64,000 nucleotides of DNA from Nonomuraea typhae. Lineage in GTDB: Bacteria; Actinomycetota; Actinomycetes; Streptosporangiales; Streptosporangiaceae. The stretch lies in assembly GCF_009760925.1 (NCBI RefSeq), contig NZ_VRLV01000010.1, positions 360,963 through 424,962 on the forward strand, in the 5' to 3' direction. This document shows, in pieces, positions 16,416 to 38,364 of the stretch. Within the stretch, counting starts at the first letter, position 1. Each line of letters opens with the position of its first letter. The translations under genes were made by a program, and so were the position numbers. The notes under the pieces were generated by a model, which was not told the origin of the DNA, ran no database searches, and saw nothing but the letters and a program-made list of their open reading frames with translations.

Positions 16416-18107
16416 ATGCCCGACCACAGCGCAGCCCAGGAGACCCTCGCCCGCGTGACCGCGCTGGCCGTCGCCCACCACACTCTGCTGGACGGCGCCG
16501 CCCGCCTGATGGCCGCCCACGCGTGGACAGGCGGCGGCGCCCCCGCGTTCGCCGCCACACTCGAGCGCCACCGCAGGGCCCTCCAAACGTCCCTGGCGGA
16601 CGCCTGCCGCGCCCTGGCCACCACCGCAACCGCACCCCCCGCCCTCTCCACCGCCATCCCCCCGGCCCACCTGGCACCCGGCGCCTTCCACGGCATAGAC
16701 CCGCAAGCCATGGCCGCCCTCATCACCACCCTCGACGAGGCCGCCCACGCCCTCCCCGCCCTGGCCACCCAGGTGTCCACCGCCCTGACGGCTCACGGCC
16801 TGTCCCCCACCCCCGCCCACCGCCTGACCGACGTGGCGACCTGGTCCGCCACCCAAGCCACGGACCTCCGCCGCCGCCTGTCCCGCATCCGATCAACCGC
16901 CCCCGGCGCCCCGATCCCGGCAGCCCTGGCCGCACACACGCTCTTCGCCGCGCACACCACCACCGCCCCCCTCCTGTCCCGCCTGACCGGCGGAGACCAG
17001 AACGCCCTGCAGTCCCTGCTGAACCTGCAGGAAACCGCCCAAGACCCAGCCCTGGCAGCCCGGATCAACGCCTGGTGGCACGACCTGGACGCCCCGCCGT
17101 ACCTCCCCCGCATGGGCCTCCTGAACGGCCTCCCCTCGAAGACCCGCGACCAGGCCAACCGCCACCTGCTCGCCACCGAGAAAACCCGCCTGACCACCGC
17201 CCTGAACGAGATTTCCCATCACCCAGCCGACATGGGCCAATGGGAGAAGATCGCCAACCAGCTCCGCCGCCTGACCCTCATAGAGGAGCAACTCCGCCCC
17301 CACGACGGCTACCCCGCCCCGCTCCTCCTGGCCTTCGACCTGACCGGCCAGGGCCGCCTCATCATCTCCTGGGGCAACCCCGACACCGCCGACACGACAG
17401 TCACCGCAGTCTCAGGTCTGACCTCCGGCCTGGACGCCGCGAAAGGCGACCTCCAACGCTCCCGCGCCCTATGGCTCCAAGCCAGCAAAACCAGCGGCGA
17501 GCAGACGATCGCCACCATCACCTGGCTGGGCTACGACGCCCCACAGATCGACCCCGGCCTCTGGCACCCCGCCCGCTCCGTAGCCTTCGAAACCGCCGCC
17601 AAGACCGGCGCCGCCGCCCTCGCATCCTTCACCGACGGCCTGCGCGCCTCCCACCAACCCTCGGGTACGGCTCGCGCCGTCCTGATCGGCCACAGCTACG
17701 GCTCCCTCACCACCGGCCACGCCGCCACCCTCCGCCCGGGCAAACTGGCCGACACCCTCATCCTCATCGGCAGCCCCGGCGTAGGCGTCAACCACGCCGG
17801 CGACCTGGGCCTCAACCCGAAACACGTCTGGGTAGGCGAAGCCGGCGGCGACCCGGTCACAACCTTGGGCAGATTCGGCACCGACCCAGGCACCCCCGCC
17901 TTCGGCGCCCAACACATCCCCATCGGCCGAACCACCTGGACAACCGCCCACAGCAGCTACTGGGACCCCGACTCACCGTCACTACGCAACATGGGCCACA
18001 TCATCAACGGCCAGTACGAGGACCTCATCCAACCGGCTCCGCTCAACACAAGGCCCCAACTCCTGATGCCGGAAGCCTTTCCCGACATCGCCCTGGAATC
18101 GGGGTAA
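16416..18107 (+). CDS. Alpha/beta hydrolase of the DUF1023 (Abhydrolase_8) type, copy 1
   Basis: 563 residues. The C-terminal half is an alpha/beta hydrolase with nucleophile elbow GHSYGS (Ser427) in RAVLIGHSYGSLTTGHAATL. The family-typical GSPGVGVNHAGDLGL and HVWVGEAGGDPVT follow. The N-terminal 300 residues are helical and Ala/Thr/His-rich, with a short TGGG patch after HAWT that recalls helical secretion-substrate folds, but this is weak. No signal peptide is visible. The substrate is unknown. It is followed four bases later by a small lipoprotein gene, and the pair has a paralogous copy at 58.4-60.6 kb. Confidence 0.82.
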   Translation: MPDHSAAQETLARVTALAVAHHTLLDGAARLMAAHAWTGGGAPAFAATLERHRRALQTSLADACRALATTATAPPALSTAIPPAHLAPGAFHGIDPQAMAALITTLDEAAHALPALATQVSTALTAHGLSPTPAHRLTDVATWSATQATDLRRRLSRIRSTAPGAPIPAALAAHTLFAAHTTTAPLLSRLTGGDQNALQSLLNLQETAQDPALAARINAWWHDLDAPPYLPRMGLLNGLPSKTRDQANRHLLATEKTRLTTALNEISHHPADMGQWEKIANQLRRLTLIEEQLRPHDGYPAPLLLAFDLTGQGRLIISWGNPDTADTTVTAVSGLTSGLDAAKGDLQRSRALWLQASKTSGEQTIATITWLGYDAPQIDPGLWHPARSVAFETAAKTGAAALASFTDGLRASHQPSGTARAVLIGHSYGSLTTGHAATLRPGKLADTLILIGSPGVGVNHAGDLGLNPKHVWVGEAGGDPVTTLGRFGTDPGTPAFGAQHIPIGRTTWTTAHSSYWDPDSPSLRNMGHIINGQYEDLIQPAPLNTRPQLLMPEAFPDIALESG

Positions 18108-18111
18108 TGCC

Positions 18112-18573
18112 ATGGTTCGCGCCGTACTCATAGTCCTCCTCACCCTGTCTCTTCCGGGATGCACCGTGAACGATCAGACGCTCACCCCTGACCAGGCTCT
18201 CGCTCGTGTCGACCACTTGATCCGCGACACCGCCACAGTCCTGACCCCCATGCCGCGACTCGAACTCATTACCTTCGGAACGGAAGCCAACGAATGCCCC
18301 TCCCCTGCTGCAGAGGGGTCCATCACCATCAATCGCGCCTATTGGCTCCGCGACATCCCGAAACACGAGAACCTGCGCATCTCCCAGCAGGTCCGAGACC
18401 ATTGGCAAGCCCGAGGCCATCGAATCACCGGCTTCGGCGGGGAAGGCAGCCCCAATCTCAGCGGCGAGTCACAACCCGACCGCTACATCCTGGCTCTGAG
18501 CCGGGCCGAAGGCGACAACCTCTACCTAGCCGCCACTTCCCCCTGCATATCACCCACCCAACCCACACGATAA
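18112..18573 (+). CDS. Small lipoprotein, partner of the DUF1023 hydrolase (copy 1)
   Basis: 153 residues with a lipoprotein signal: MVRAVLIVLLTLSLPGC, with Cys at residue 17. Then follow a helix DQALARVDHLIRDTA, the patch AYWLRDIPKHENLRISQQV and a conserved SPNLSGES. No known function was recognised. It is clearly homologous to the protein at 60113-60577: same length, DQALARV, AYWLR and GSPNLSGES blocks. Each follows its hydrolase by about five bases, so the two probably act together at the membrane. Confidence 0.75.
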   Translation: MVRAVLIVLLTLSLPGCTVNDQTLTPDQALARVDHLIRDTATVLTPMPRLELITFGTEANECPSPAAEGSITINRAYWLRDIPKHENLRISQQVRDHWQARGHRITGFGGEGSPNLSGESQPDRYILALSRAEGDNLYLAATSPCISPTQPTR

Positions 18574-18630
18574 GCACGGGCAGTGTCCTTAACGGAACGC
18601 CTGTTCGGCACCTGGATGCGCCCAACAGCC

Positions 18631-21600
18631 TCACTCCTCCATCAGGGCCGCTGCCTCCTCCTCGGACAGTTGGTCGATCTCGGCCGCAAGATGGGCTTCC
18701 ACCGCGGTGGCCAGGCGGCGGACGGTGCGGGTCAGGAACAGGGTGTTGAGGGGGAGTTCGATCTCCACCTCCGAGCAGATTCTGGCCACGACCCGGGTCC
18801 CCAGCATCGAATGGCCTCCGAGGTCGAAGAAGTCGTCGTCCACGCCGAACCCGGTCCGGCCCAGGACGTCGGCCCAGATGTCGTGGACCAGTTCCTGTGC
18901 TGCGGTTTGCGGGGCCGTGGGCGTGGTGGTGGGGAGGGTGGTCTGGGGGGCGGGGAGGGCTGCGCGGTCGAGTTTGCCGTTGGGGAGCTTCGGGAAGGCG
19001 GCGACGGCGATGTAGTGGCTGGGGACCATCGTGGACGGCAGGCGGTCCTGGAGGTAGGCGCGGAGGTCGGGTAAGGGGGCCTGGTCGTCTACGTACGCGA
19101 CCAGGGCGCGGCCGCCGGGGGCGTCGTCGCGGACGGCGGCGGCGGCGCGGGTGACGTGGGGATGGGTGGCCAGGGCGGCTTCCACTTCGCCGAGTTCTAT
19201 GCGGACGCCGCGGACCTTCACCTGGTCGTCCGCGCGGCCGAGGAATTCCAGGGTGCCGTCCTGGGCGCGGCGGACCAGGTCGCCGGTGCGGTAGAGGCGG
19301 CCGCCTGCCGTACCGAAGGGGTCGGGGACGAAGCGGGCGGCGGTCAGGGCGGGGCGGCGGTGGTAGCCGCGGGCCAGGGCGTCGCCGCCCAGGTACAGTT
19401 CGCCGGCCACCCCGGGCGGGACGGGGTCCAGGGAGGGGCCCAGGACGTAGGCGGTGGTGTTGGCCACCGGGCGGCCTATGGAGATGGCGTCCGAGGCATG
19501 GATGCGGTGGGTGAGGGACCAGATGGTGGTTTCGGTGGGGCCGTACATGTTGTGGAGTTCAGTGGTTTTCGTCAGCAGGCGGCGGGCGAAGGGGAGGCTC
19601 AGGGGTTCGCCGCCGCTCAGGATTCTGGGGATGCCTTCCGGCAGGTCGTCGTACATCTCGGCCAGGACGGACGGCGGGGCCTGGATGGTGGTGACGCCGG
19701 CCAGGATCGGGGCGACTCGGCCGTACGGCGGGGCGATCACGACGGCCCCGCCCCGGAGCAGCGGGCCGAAGAGTTCGAGGGCGGCGATGTCGAAGGAGAG
19801 CGGGGTCAGCAGCAGCACGCGCTCGCTCGCGGGGAAGGCGAGGCTTTCTACGAGGTTGACCACGCCGCGGTGCGGGACCATGACGCCTTTGGGCACGCCG
19901 GTGGAGCCGGAGGTGTAGATCACGTAGGCGAGGTGGTCGAGGCTGACGTCGGGCAGCGCCGCCGGGCGCGTCCCCGCCAGGTCCGTCATCACGGGGACGC
20001 CGGGGAGGCGTTCGGCCAGGCCGGGGGTGGTGAGGGTGAGGGCCGCGCCGGAGTCGTCGAGCATGAAGCGCAGGCGGTCCGCCGGGTAGCGCGGGTCGAG
20101 GGGGACGTAGCAGGCCCCGGCCTTCAGCACGGCCAGCAGGGCGATCACCAGGTCGGCGCCGGGCGGGAGGCAGACGGCCACCGGGGTCTCCACCTCGATG
20201 CCGGCGGTGATGAGTGTCTGGGCCAGGGCCGCGGCGTGGGCGTCGAGTTCGCCGTAGGTCAGGGTGCGGTCCTCGTGGGGGACGATCACGGCGGGCGCGT
20301 CCGGGTGCTCGGCCGCGCGATCCGCCACGAGGGCGTGCAGGGGGCGAGAGGGGTACGGCCGGCGTGGCCCGTGCCAGGAGCCGGCCACCTCCGCCACCCG
20401 CGAGTCCGGCATGAGCGGCAGGGCGGACAAGGGGAGCAGGGGGTCGGCGGTGGCGGCGTCGAGCAGGGCCAGGTAGCCTTCCGCCAGCCGGGTGATCGTG
20501 GCGGGGTCGTAGAGGTCGGTGCTGTATTCGAGCCAGCCGCTCATGTCCCCCTGCGAGTTCTGGAGTTCCAGGGTGAGGTCGGTCTTGGCGGTGCCGGTGC
20601 CGATCTGGCCGCGGGCGTCGAAGGGGAGCTGGTTGAAGGCGACCTGGTAGAGCGGGGTGCGGGCGGGGTCGCGGGGCGGGTTCAGGGCGCCGACGATGCG
20701 GGCGAAGGGGACGTCCTGGTGTTCGAGCGCCTCCAGGACGGTGGTGCGCACCCGGTCCAGGGCCTCGGCGAAGGTGGGGTCGCCGGCCAGGTCGGCGCGG
20801 AGCGGCAGGGTGTTGACGAACATGCCGATGAGCGGGTTGAGCTCGGGTTGTTCGCGCCCGGCGACGGGTGAGCCGATGACCACGTCGTACCGGCCGCTCC
20901 AGCGGGCGAGCAGGGCGGCGAAGGCGGTGAGCAGCACCATGAAGGGGGTGGCGCCGGACTGTTTGGCCAGGGCGGTGACCCGGCCGGTGAGGGAGGCCGG
21001 GACGGTGAAGGGGTGGTTGGCGCCGCGATAGCCGAGTTCGGCGGGGCGGGGACGGTCGGGGGGCACCTCCAGGGGGACGGATCCGGCCAGCCGTTCGCCC
21101 CAGTACTCCAGGTCGGCCGCGAAGGGCTGCGCGCGCTGCCAGACGGCGTAGTCGGCGTACTGCACGCGGAGTTTGGGCAGGGCGGGCGTGCGGTGCTCGC
21201 GGAGCGCGAGATACGCCTCGGCCAGGTCGTCGGCGAAGATCGTCGCTGACCAGGCGTCGTAGACGGCGTGGTGGAAGACGACCACGAGCCGCCACTGGCC
21301 GCCGGGGAGCTTCACCAGCCTGGCCCGCCAGAGTGGGGCGCGGTCGAGGGCGAACGGCTCGGCGGCATCCGCGGCGGCCAGGGAATCCAGGGCATCCGAT
21401 GACGAGAGGTCCGTGTAGGCCAGTCGTACCGGCACCGAGGGGGCGACGAGCTGCATGACCTTCTCATCGCGCAGCTCGAAGCGGGTGCGCAGCGGCTCGT
21501 GCCGGTCGGCGACGAGCCCGAGGGCCTGCTCCAGCAGCTCCGGGACGATGCGATCGCCGAGCCGCTCCAGCCGGGAGACGGCGGCGATGTTGTACAGCGG

Positions 21601-21671
21601 CAGGCCGGGCTGCAGCGTGGAGAGGAACCAGACGCGTTCCTGCGCGGAGGAGGCGGGGAAGGCGTCTTCTG

Positions 21672-21681
<10 letters not shown>
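18631..21681 (-). CDS. NRPS module C-A(Gly)-T
   Basis: 1016 residues. The condensation domain (about 1-440) has the HHxxxD motif as FHHAVYDAW near residue 136, with Ala where Gly is usual. The adenylation domain (about 460-900) has YTSGSTGVPKGV, MYGPTE and LPNGKLDRAAL. The carrier domain (about 920-990) has DLGGHSMLG with the modified Ser near 958. The specificity pocket read by eye is D-I-L-Q-L-G-M-I-W-K, one change from the textbook glycine code, so glycine is predicted. There is no thioesterase. The acidic tail DQLSEEEAAALMEE resembles docking tails at NRPS C-termini. The start overlaps the upstream fusion gene by ten bases. Confidence 0.9.
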
Positions 21682-27959
<6,278 letters not shown>

Positions 27960-27999
27960 TGCTGCCTCGCTTTCTGGGTGAACGCGACATTAAACGAGA

Positions 28000-28028
28000 T
28001 TCATACACACTCATCGGCAGTCTGACAA
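28000..28028 (-). promoter_or_regulatory. Promoter for the NRPS fusion operon (minus strand)
   Basis: On the minus strand TTGTCA and TATGAA are separated by 17 bases, close to the housekeeping sigma consensus. This predicts a leader of about 30 bases before the GTG at 27959. It lies in the only clearly AT-rich gap of the biosynthetic cluster (27960-28093). Confidence 0.55.
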
Positions 28029-28080
28029 TCACTATTTTCCGCCACACCATTTCCATATTTTTATATGTCCGAAACTAGCG

Positions 28081-28110
28081 TTGACTTGGAATTATGTCCT
28101 TCGCTATAAG
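28081..28110 (+). promoter_or_regulatory. Candidate promoter for the A-T-C-A-T / PKS operon (plus strand)
   Basis: TTGACT and TATAAG are separated by 18 bases, each one mismatch from consensus. The predicted transcript would begin near 28117, after the ATG at 28094. If this promoter is the one used, translation must start at GTG 28139 or a later codon. Confidence 0.5.
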
Positions 28111-31100
28111 GATTTATCCGGACTCTAGTGAATGCCTGGTGAACCCCTTGAACGTGGCGTTCCCCCCACCCCCCGCCCTTCTCCACGAGCTGGTCCTCGA
28201 CCAGGCGGACCGCACCCCCGACGCCCTCGCGATCCGGCAGTGGGACCGCACGCTCACCTACCGCCACCTGCGCGAGGCCGTCACCCGCGTCGCCGGCGGC
28301 CTGCGCGGCAGCGAGCCCGGGGACCGGGTGGGGATCTGCGCCCGCCGTACCCCCGACCTGCCGGCCGCCGCGCTGGGCGTCATGGCGGCGGGCGCCGCGT
28401 ACGTGCCGCTGGACCCCGCGCACCCCCGCGCCCGCCTGCTGGAGGTGCTGGCCGACGCCGGCATCCGCACCGTGCTGGCCGACGCGGAAGGGATGAGCCT
28501 GCTGGCCGGCGCCGGGGCGCGCCTGCTGCCCCTCCACGGCGGGCCCTCAGGGCGGGAGCCGGTCCGCGTCGATCCGGCCGGCGCCGCCTACGTCCTGTAC
28601 ACCTCGGGCTCGACCGGCCGGCCCAAGGGCGTGGTGGTCAGCCACGCGGCCGCGGTCTCCTTCGTCACCATGGCCGGACGGCACTTCGGGCTCGACGCGG
28701 GCTGCCGCGCCATCGGGTTCGCCGCGCTCGGCTTCGACGTCTCGGTCCTCGACGTCTTCGCGCCGCTGGCCAGGGGCGGCGCGGTCATGTTCGTCCCGGA
28801 CGAGGACCGCACCGACCCCGGCCGCCTCCAGCGCTTCCTCGAACACCACCAGGTCACCTGGGGCACCATCCCGCCCGCGCTGCTCCCCCTGCTGGACCCC
28901 GACCGGCTGCTCAGCCTGCGCGACGTGGTCACCGCCGGCGAACCGGCCGGGCCGGAGCAGGTCGCCCGCTGGCGCACCGGATCGCGCCGCTTCCACAACT
29001 GGTACGGCCCGACCGAAACCACCGTCTGCGTGGTCGGAACCGAGCTGACCGGCACCTGGGACCGTCCGCTGCCCATCGGCCACGCGCTGGCCGGGTCCGC
29101 CGCCCGCGTCCTGGACGAGCACCTCGCCCCCTGCCCGCCGGGAGTGCCGGGCGAGTTGTACATCGGCGGGCCGCAGCTCGCCCGCGGCTACCTCGGCCGT
29201 CCCGGCCTGACCGCCGAACGGTTCGTCCCCGACCCGCACGGCCCGCCCGGCGCCCGCCTGTACCGCACCGGCGACCGGGTGCTGGTCGAGCCCGACGGCC
29301 GCATCGGGTTCCTGGGCCGGGTGGACCGCCAGGTCAAGGTCCAGGGCCAGCGGGTCGAACTCGGCGAGATCGAGACCGTGCTGCGCGCCCACCCCGGCGT
29401 GGGCCACGCCGTCGTGGACGTGCCGTCGAGCAAGGCCAGCCTGGTCGCCTACCTCGCCCCGGAAACCGCCCCCGGCCTGGCCGAAGTCCGCGCGCACTGC
29501 CTGACGCGGCTGCCCGGCTACATGATCCCCGTCCGGGTGGTGCGCCTGCCGATCCTGCCGATGACGGTCGCCGGGAAGGTGGACCTGGCCGCCCTGCACG
29601 CGCTGACCGGGGAACACCCGGCCGCCGCGCCGGCCCGTCCCCCGCGCACCGCCGTCGAACGGGCCGTCGCCGGCGTGTGGGCGCGGGTCTTCGGCTCCGG
29701 CGCTCCCGGCCTGGACGCCGACTTCTACGCCTGCGGCGGGCACTCGCTGCCGGCCATGCGCCTGGTCGCCGCGATCCGCGCCGAGCTGGGCCGCGAGGTC
29801 ACCGTCGAGGACGTGCTGGCGGGACGGACGCTCGAAGGGCTGGCCGCGCGCGTGGAACGTGCCGCCGCGGCCGACGACGCCGCCCCGCCCGCAGACGCCG
29901 CCCCGGCCCTGACCGCCGTGCAACGCCGCATGTGGTTCGTGGAACGGCTGGCGCCGGGCACCCCGGTGCACAACATCACGATGGCCCAGTGGCTGACCGG
30001 CCCCCTCGACCTCGCCGCCCTGCGCTCCGCGCTGACGGCGGTGGCGCGCCGGCACGAGATCCTGCGCTGGCGCATCGCCGAGGACGGCGGGGTGCCCCGG
30101 GTGAGCGTGGACCCGCCGGGCGAGGTGCCGCTGCCCGTGGACGCCCTGCCCGGCGAGGCGCCGGTGGACGCCCGGCCGGGCACGGACGCCGCCGCCTGGC
30201 TGAGCGCCGAGGCGCGACGGGCCTTCGACCTGGCCAGAGGCCCGTTGTGGCGGGCCCGGCTGCTGCGCCTCGGCGACCGGGAGCACGTCCTGGCGATCAC
30301 CGCCCACCACGTCGTCTTCGACGGCGCCTCCCAGCGACTCCTGTACGACGACCTGTCCCGCGCCTACCGGGGCGAGCCCCTGCCGCCGCTGCCGACCGGC
30401 TTCTCCGGCTACGCCGCCTGGCTGGAGAGCCGGCCCCAGACGCTGGAGTGGTGGGCGGAACGGCTCGAGGGCGCCTCCGGCAGGCTCGATCTCCCCGAGG
30501 ACCGTCCCCGGCCGCCGGTGCAGACCTTCGAGGGCGCGGCCGTCCACGCCGAGGCGCCGGTGGGCGCGGCGGTGCGCGAGCTGGCCGCCAAGCTGGGGGC
30601 CACGCCGTACGCGGTCATGCTCACGGCCTTCGCGCACGTGCTGGCGCGGCTGTCGGGCGCGGACGACCTCGTGGTCGGCACGCCCGTCGCCGACCGCCGC
30701 CACCCCGCGTTCGGCCCGCTGGTGGGGTGCCTGGTCCAGGTCCTCCCGGTACGGCTGGCGGTGTCCGGCGCCGCCTCCTTCGCCGAGCAGGTCGCCCGGT
30801 GCCGCGAGGCGCTGAGCGCGGCCATGGCCCACCTGGACGTGCGGCTGGAGCGGGTCGTCGAACGGCTGGGCGCGGGCCGGGACCTGGCGCGCAACCCGCT
30901 CGTCCAGGTCCTGTTCAACATGTACGACTTCACCGAGCCGCGGCTGGACCTGCCGGGGGTGCGGACCACGCCCCTGGCCGCCGGGTTGCCCGGCTCGCTG
31001 TTCGACCTCACGTTGTACGTGGGCGAGCGCGACGGGGACTACGTCCTCCAGGCCGTCTACAACCCCCGGCTGTATCGGGCCGAGCGGATCGAGGCGCTGC

Positions 31101-33051
31101 TGGCGGGGTATGTCCGCCTGCTCGGCCAGGTGCTCGGCGACCCAGAGGCCCCGGTGGACCGGGCTGCGTTGCGGCCGGCCGTACCGGATCCTCGGCTGCC
31201 CGACGGCCGGGGCGAGCCGGCCGGATGGGCGGGCGACGGCGTGGCCGAGCGCGTCAGGAAGCGCGCGGCCGAGCACCCGAAGCGGACGGCGGTCACCGGC
31301 GCGGGCGGCACGCTCACCTACGCCGACGTGATCGCGCTGGCCGACGCCACCGCCGGGCGCGTCACCGGCGGGGAGGTCGTCGCCGTGCTCGCCACCCGGT
31401 GCCCCGAGCTGCCCGCGCTGCTGCTGGGCGTGCTCGCCGGCGGAGCGCGCTGGGCCGTGCTCGACCCGGCGCTGCCCGCCGCCCGGCTGGCCGCGCAGGC
31501 GGCGGCGGTGGGGGCCGGGGCGCTGCTCTGCTGCCCGGGCGGAACGATCCCCGGGGAACTGGCGAAGCTGCCCCGCGTGGTCCCCGGGGAACCGGCGCAC
31601 CCGCCCCGCGTGGTCCCCGGGCGACCGGCGCACCCGCCCCGCGTGGGTGCGGCGCGTTTACCCAAGGACGCGGCACGCGGCTACCTCTCCTTCACCTCGG
31701 GCACGACCGGCCTGCCCAAACCCGTGTACGCGACCGAACTCCCCCTGGCCCGCTTCCTCGACTGGTACCCGGCGGCCTTCGGCCTCACCGGCGACGACCG
31801 GTTCGCCCTGCTGGCCGGGCTGGCCCACGACCCGCTGCTGCGCGACGCCTTCGTACCCCTGGTGCTCGGCGCGAGCCTGCACGTTCCGGAGCAGGAGGCG
31901 ATCCGGGACCCGGCCCGGCTGGCCCGCTGGCTGCGCGAGCAGGCGATCACCGTCGCCCACCTGACCCCGCAGTTCGCCCAGTTGCTGGCCGCAGCCGGGC
32001 AACCCCTGCCCGACCTGCGGCTGGTCGTCTTCGGCGGCGACCGCCTCACCTGGGCGGACGCGGCCAGAATGCGGGCGATCGCCCCCGCCGCCCGGCTGGT
32101 CAACGGGTACGGCACCACCGAGACGCCGCAGCTTCAGGCGGTGTACGAGCTGGGGGACGAGGAGGGAGCCGGTGACGTCCCCGTCGGCCGCGGCGTGGAC
32201 GGCGCGGAACTGCTCGTCCTGACCCGGGACGGCAGCCCCGCGGCGGTCGGCGAGCTGGGCGAGGTGGTCGTCCGGAGCAGGCGGCTGGCCCAGGGGTACC
32301 TCCACGAGGACCCCGCGCACCGCTTCGCGACCGGCCCGGACGGCATAGGCCGCTACCGCACCGGCGACCTGGGCCGGTACGACCCGGACGGGAACGTCGT
32401 CCTGGCCGGGCGGCAGGACGGGCAGGTCAAGGTGCGCGGGCACCGGATCGAGCTCGGTGAGATCGAGCGCGTGCTGGCCGAGCACCCGCGCGTCAAGGCC
32501 GCCGCCGCCGCGCTGGCGGCCGGGCAGGTGCTGCGCGGCTACGCCGTGCCGGACGGGCCGGGGACGCATCCGGGCGAGCTGCTCGGCCACCTGCGCGCCC
32601 GGCTGCCCGAGGCGGCCGTGCCCGCCGAGGTGATCCTGCTGCCCGCGCTGCCGCTCACCGCGAACGGGAAGGTCGACCGGGCCGCGCTGCCCGCGCCGAA
32701 GGCCAGGCCCGCGCCCGCGCGGGGGCAGGAACCGGCGGGCCGCACGGAACGCCTGGTCGCCGGCATCTGGCGCGAGGTGCTCGGCCTGCCGCACATCGCG
32801 CTGGACGAGAACTTCTTCGACCTCGGCGGCCACTCGCTGGCCACCGCCGAGGTGCAGGCCCGCCTGAACGGCCCGCTCGGCCGCGAGGTGGCGATCGTCG
32901 AGCTCTTCCGCTTCCCCACCGTCCGCTCGCTGGCCGCCCACCTCGACGGCCACAGCCCCGCCTCCGGTCCCGATCGCGCCGCCCGGCGGATCGCCGCAAG
33001 CCGCGCCCGGATCCGGCCCACAAGGAATGGCTCCCAAGGAAAGAGTGAGAC

Positions 33052-33055
<4 letters not shown>
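28094..33055 (+). CDS. NRPS A-T-C-A-T (starter plus one extension module)
   Basis: 1653 residues from ATG 28094, or 1638 from GTG 28139, which agrees better with the promoter. A1 (about 25-500): YTSGSTGRPKGV, NWYGPTE; pocket by eye D-V-L-T-V-A-W-V-C-K, whose T-V-A..V-C-K pattern recalls Phe/Tyr-type domains. T1: CGGHSLPAM, Ser near 551. C (about 605-1030): HHVVFDGAS near 738. A2 (about 1055-1530) is divergent: A3 is FTSGTTGLPKPV, and the pocket motif is LAHDPLLRDAFVPL instead of FDxS, as in Lys2/aminoadipate-reductase adenylation domains; its substrate is not predicted. T2: LGGHSLATA, Ser near 1581. It overlaps the PKS start by four bases. Confidence 0.9.
31571..31646 (+). repeat. 33-bp in-frame tandem repeat in the second adenylation domain
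   Basis: Two 33-bp units (31571 and 31604), differing at a few bases, are followed by the first ten bases of a third. They encode the 11-residue unit PRVVPGEPAHP just ahead of the A3 core motif of A2. This is a surface loop region, so the insertion probably does not disrupt folding. Confidence 0.8.
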
Positions 33056-38352
<5,297 letters not shown>

Positions 38353-38364
38353 GCCGGGCCCCGT

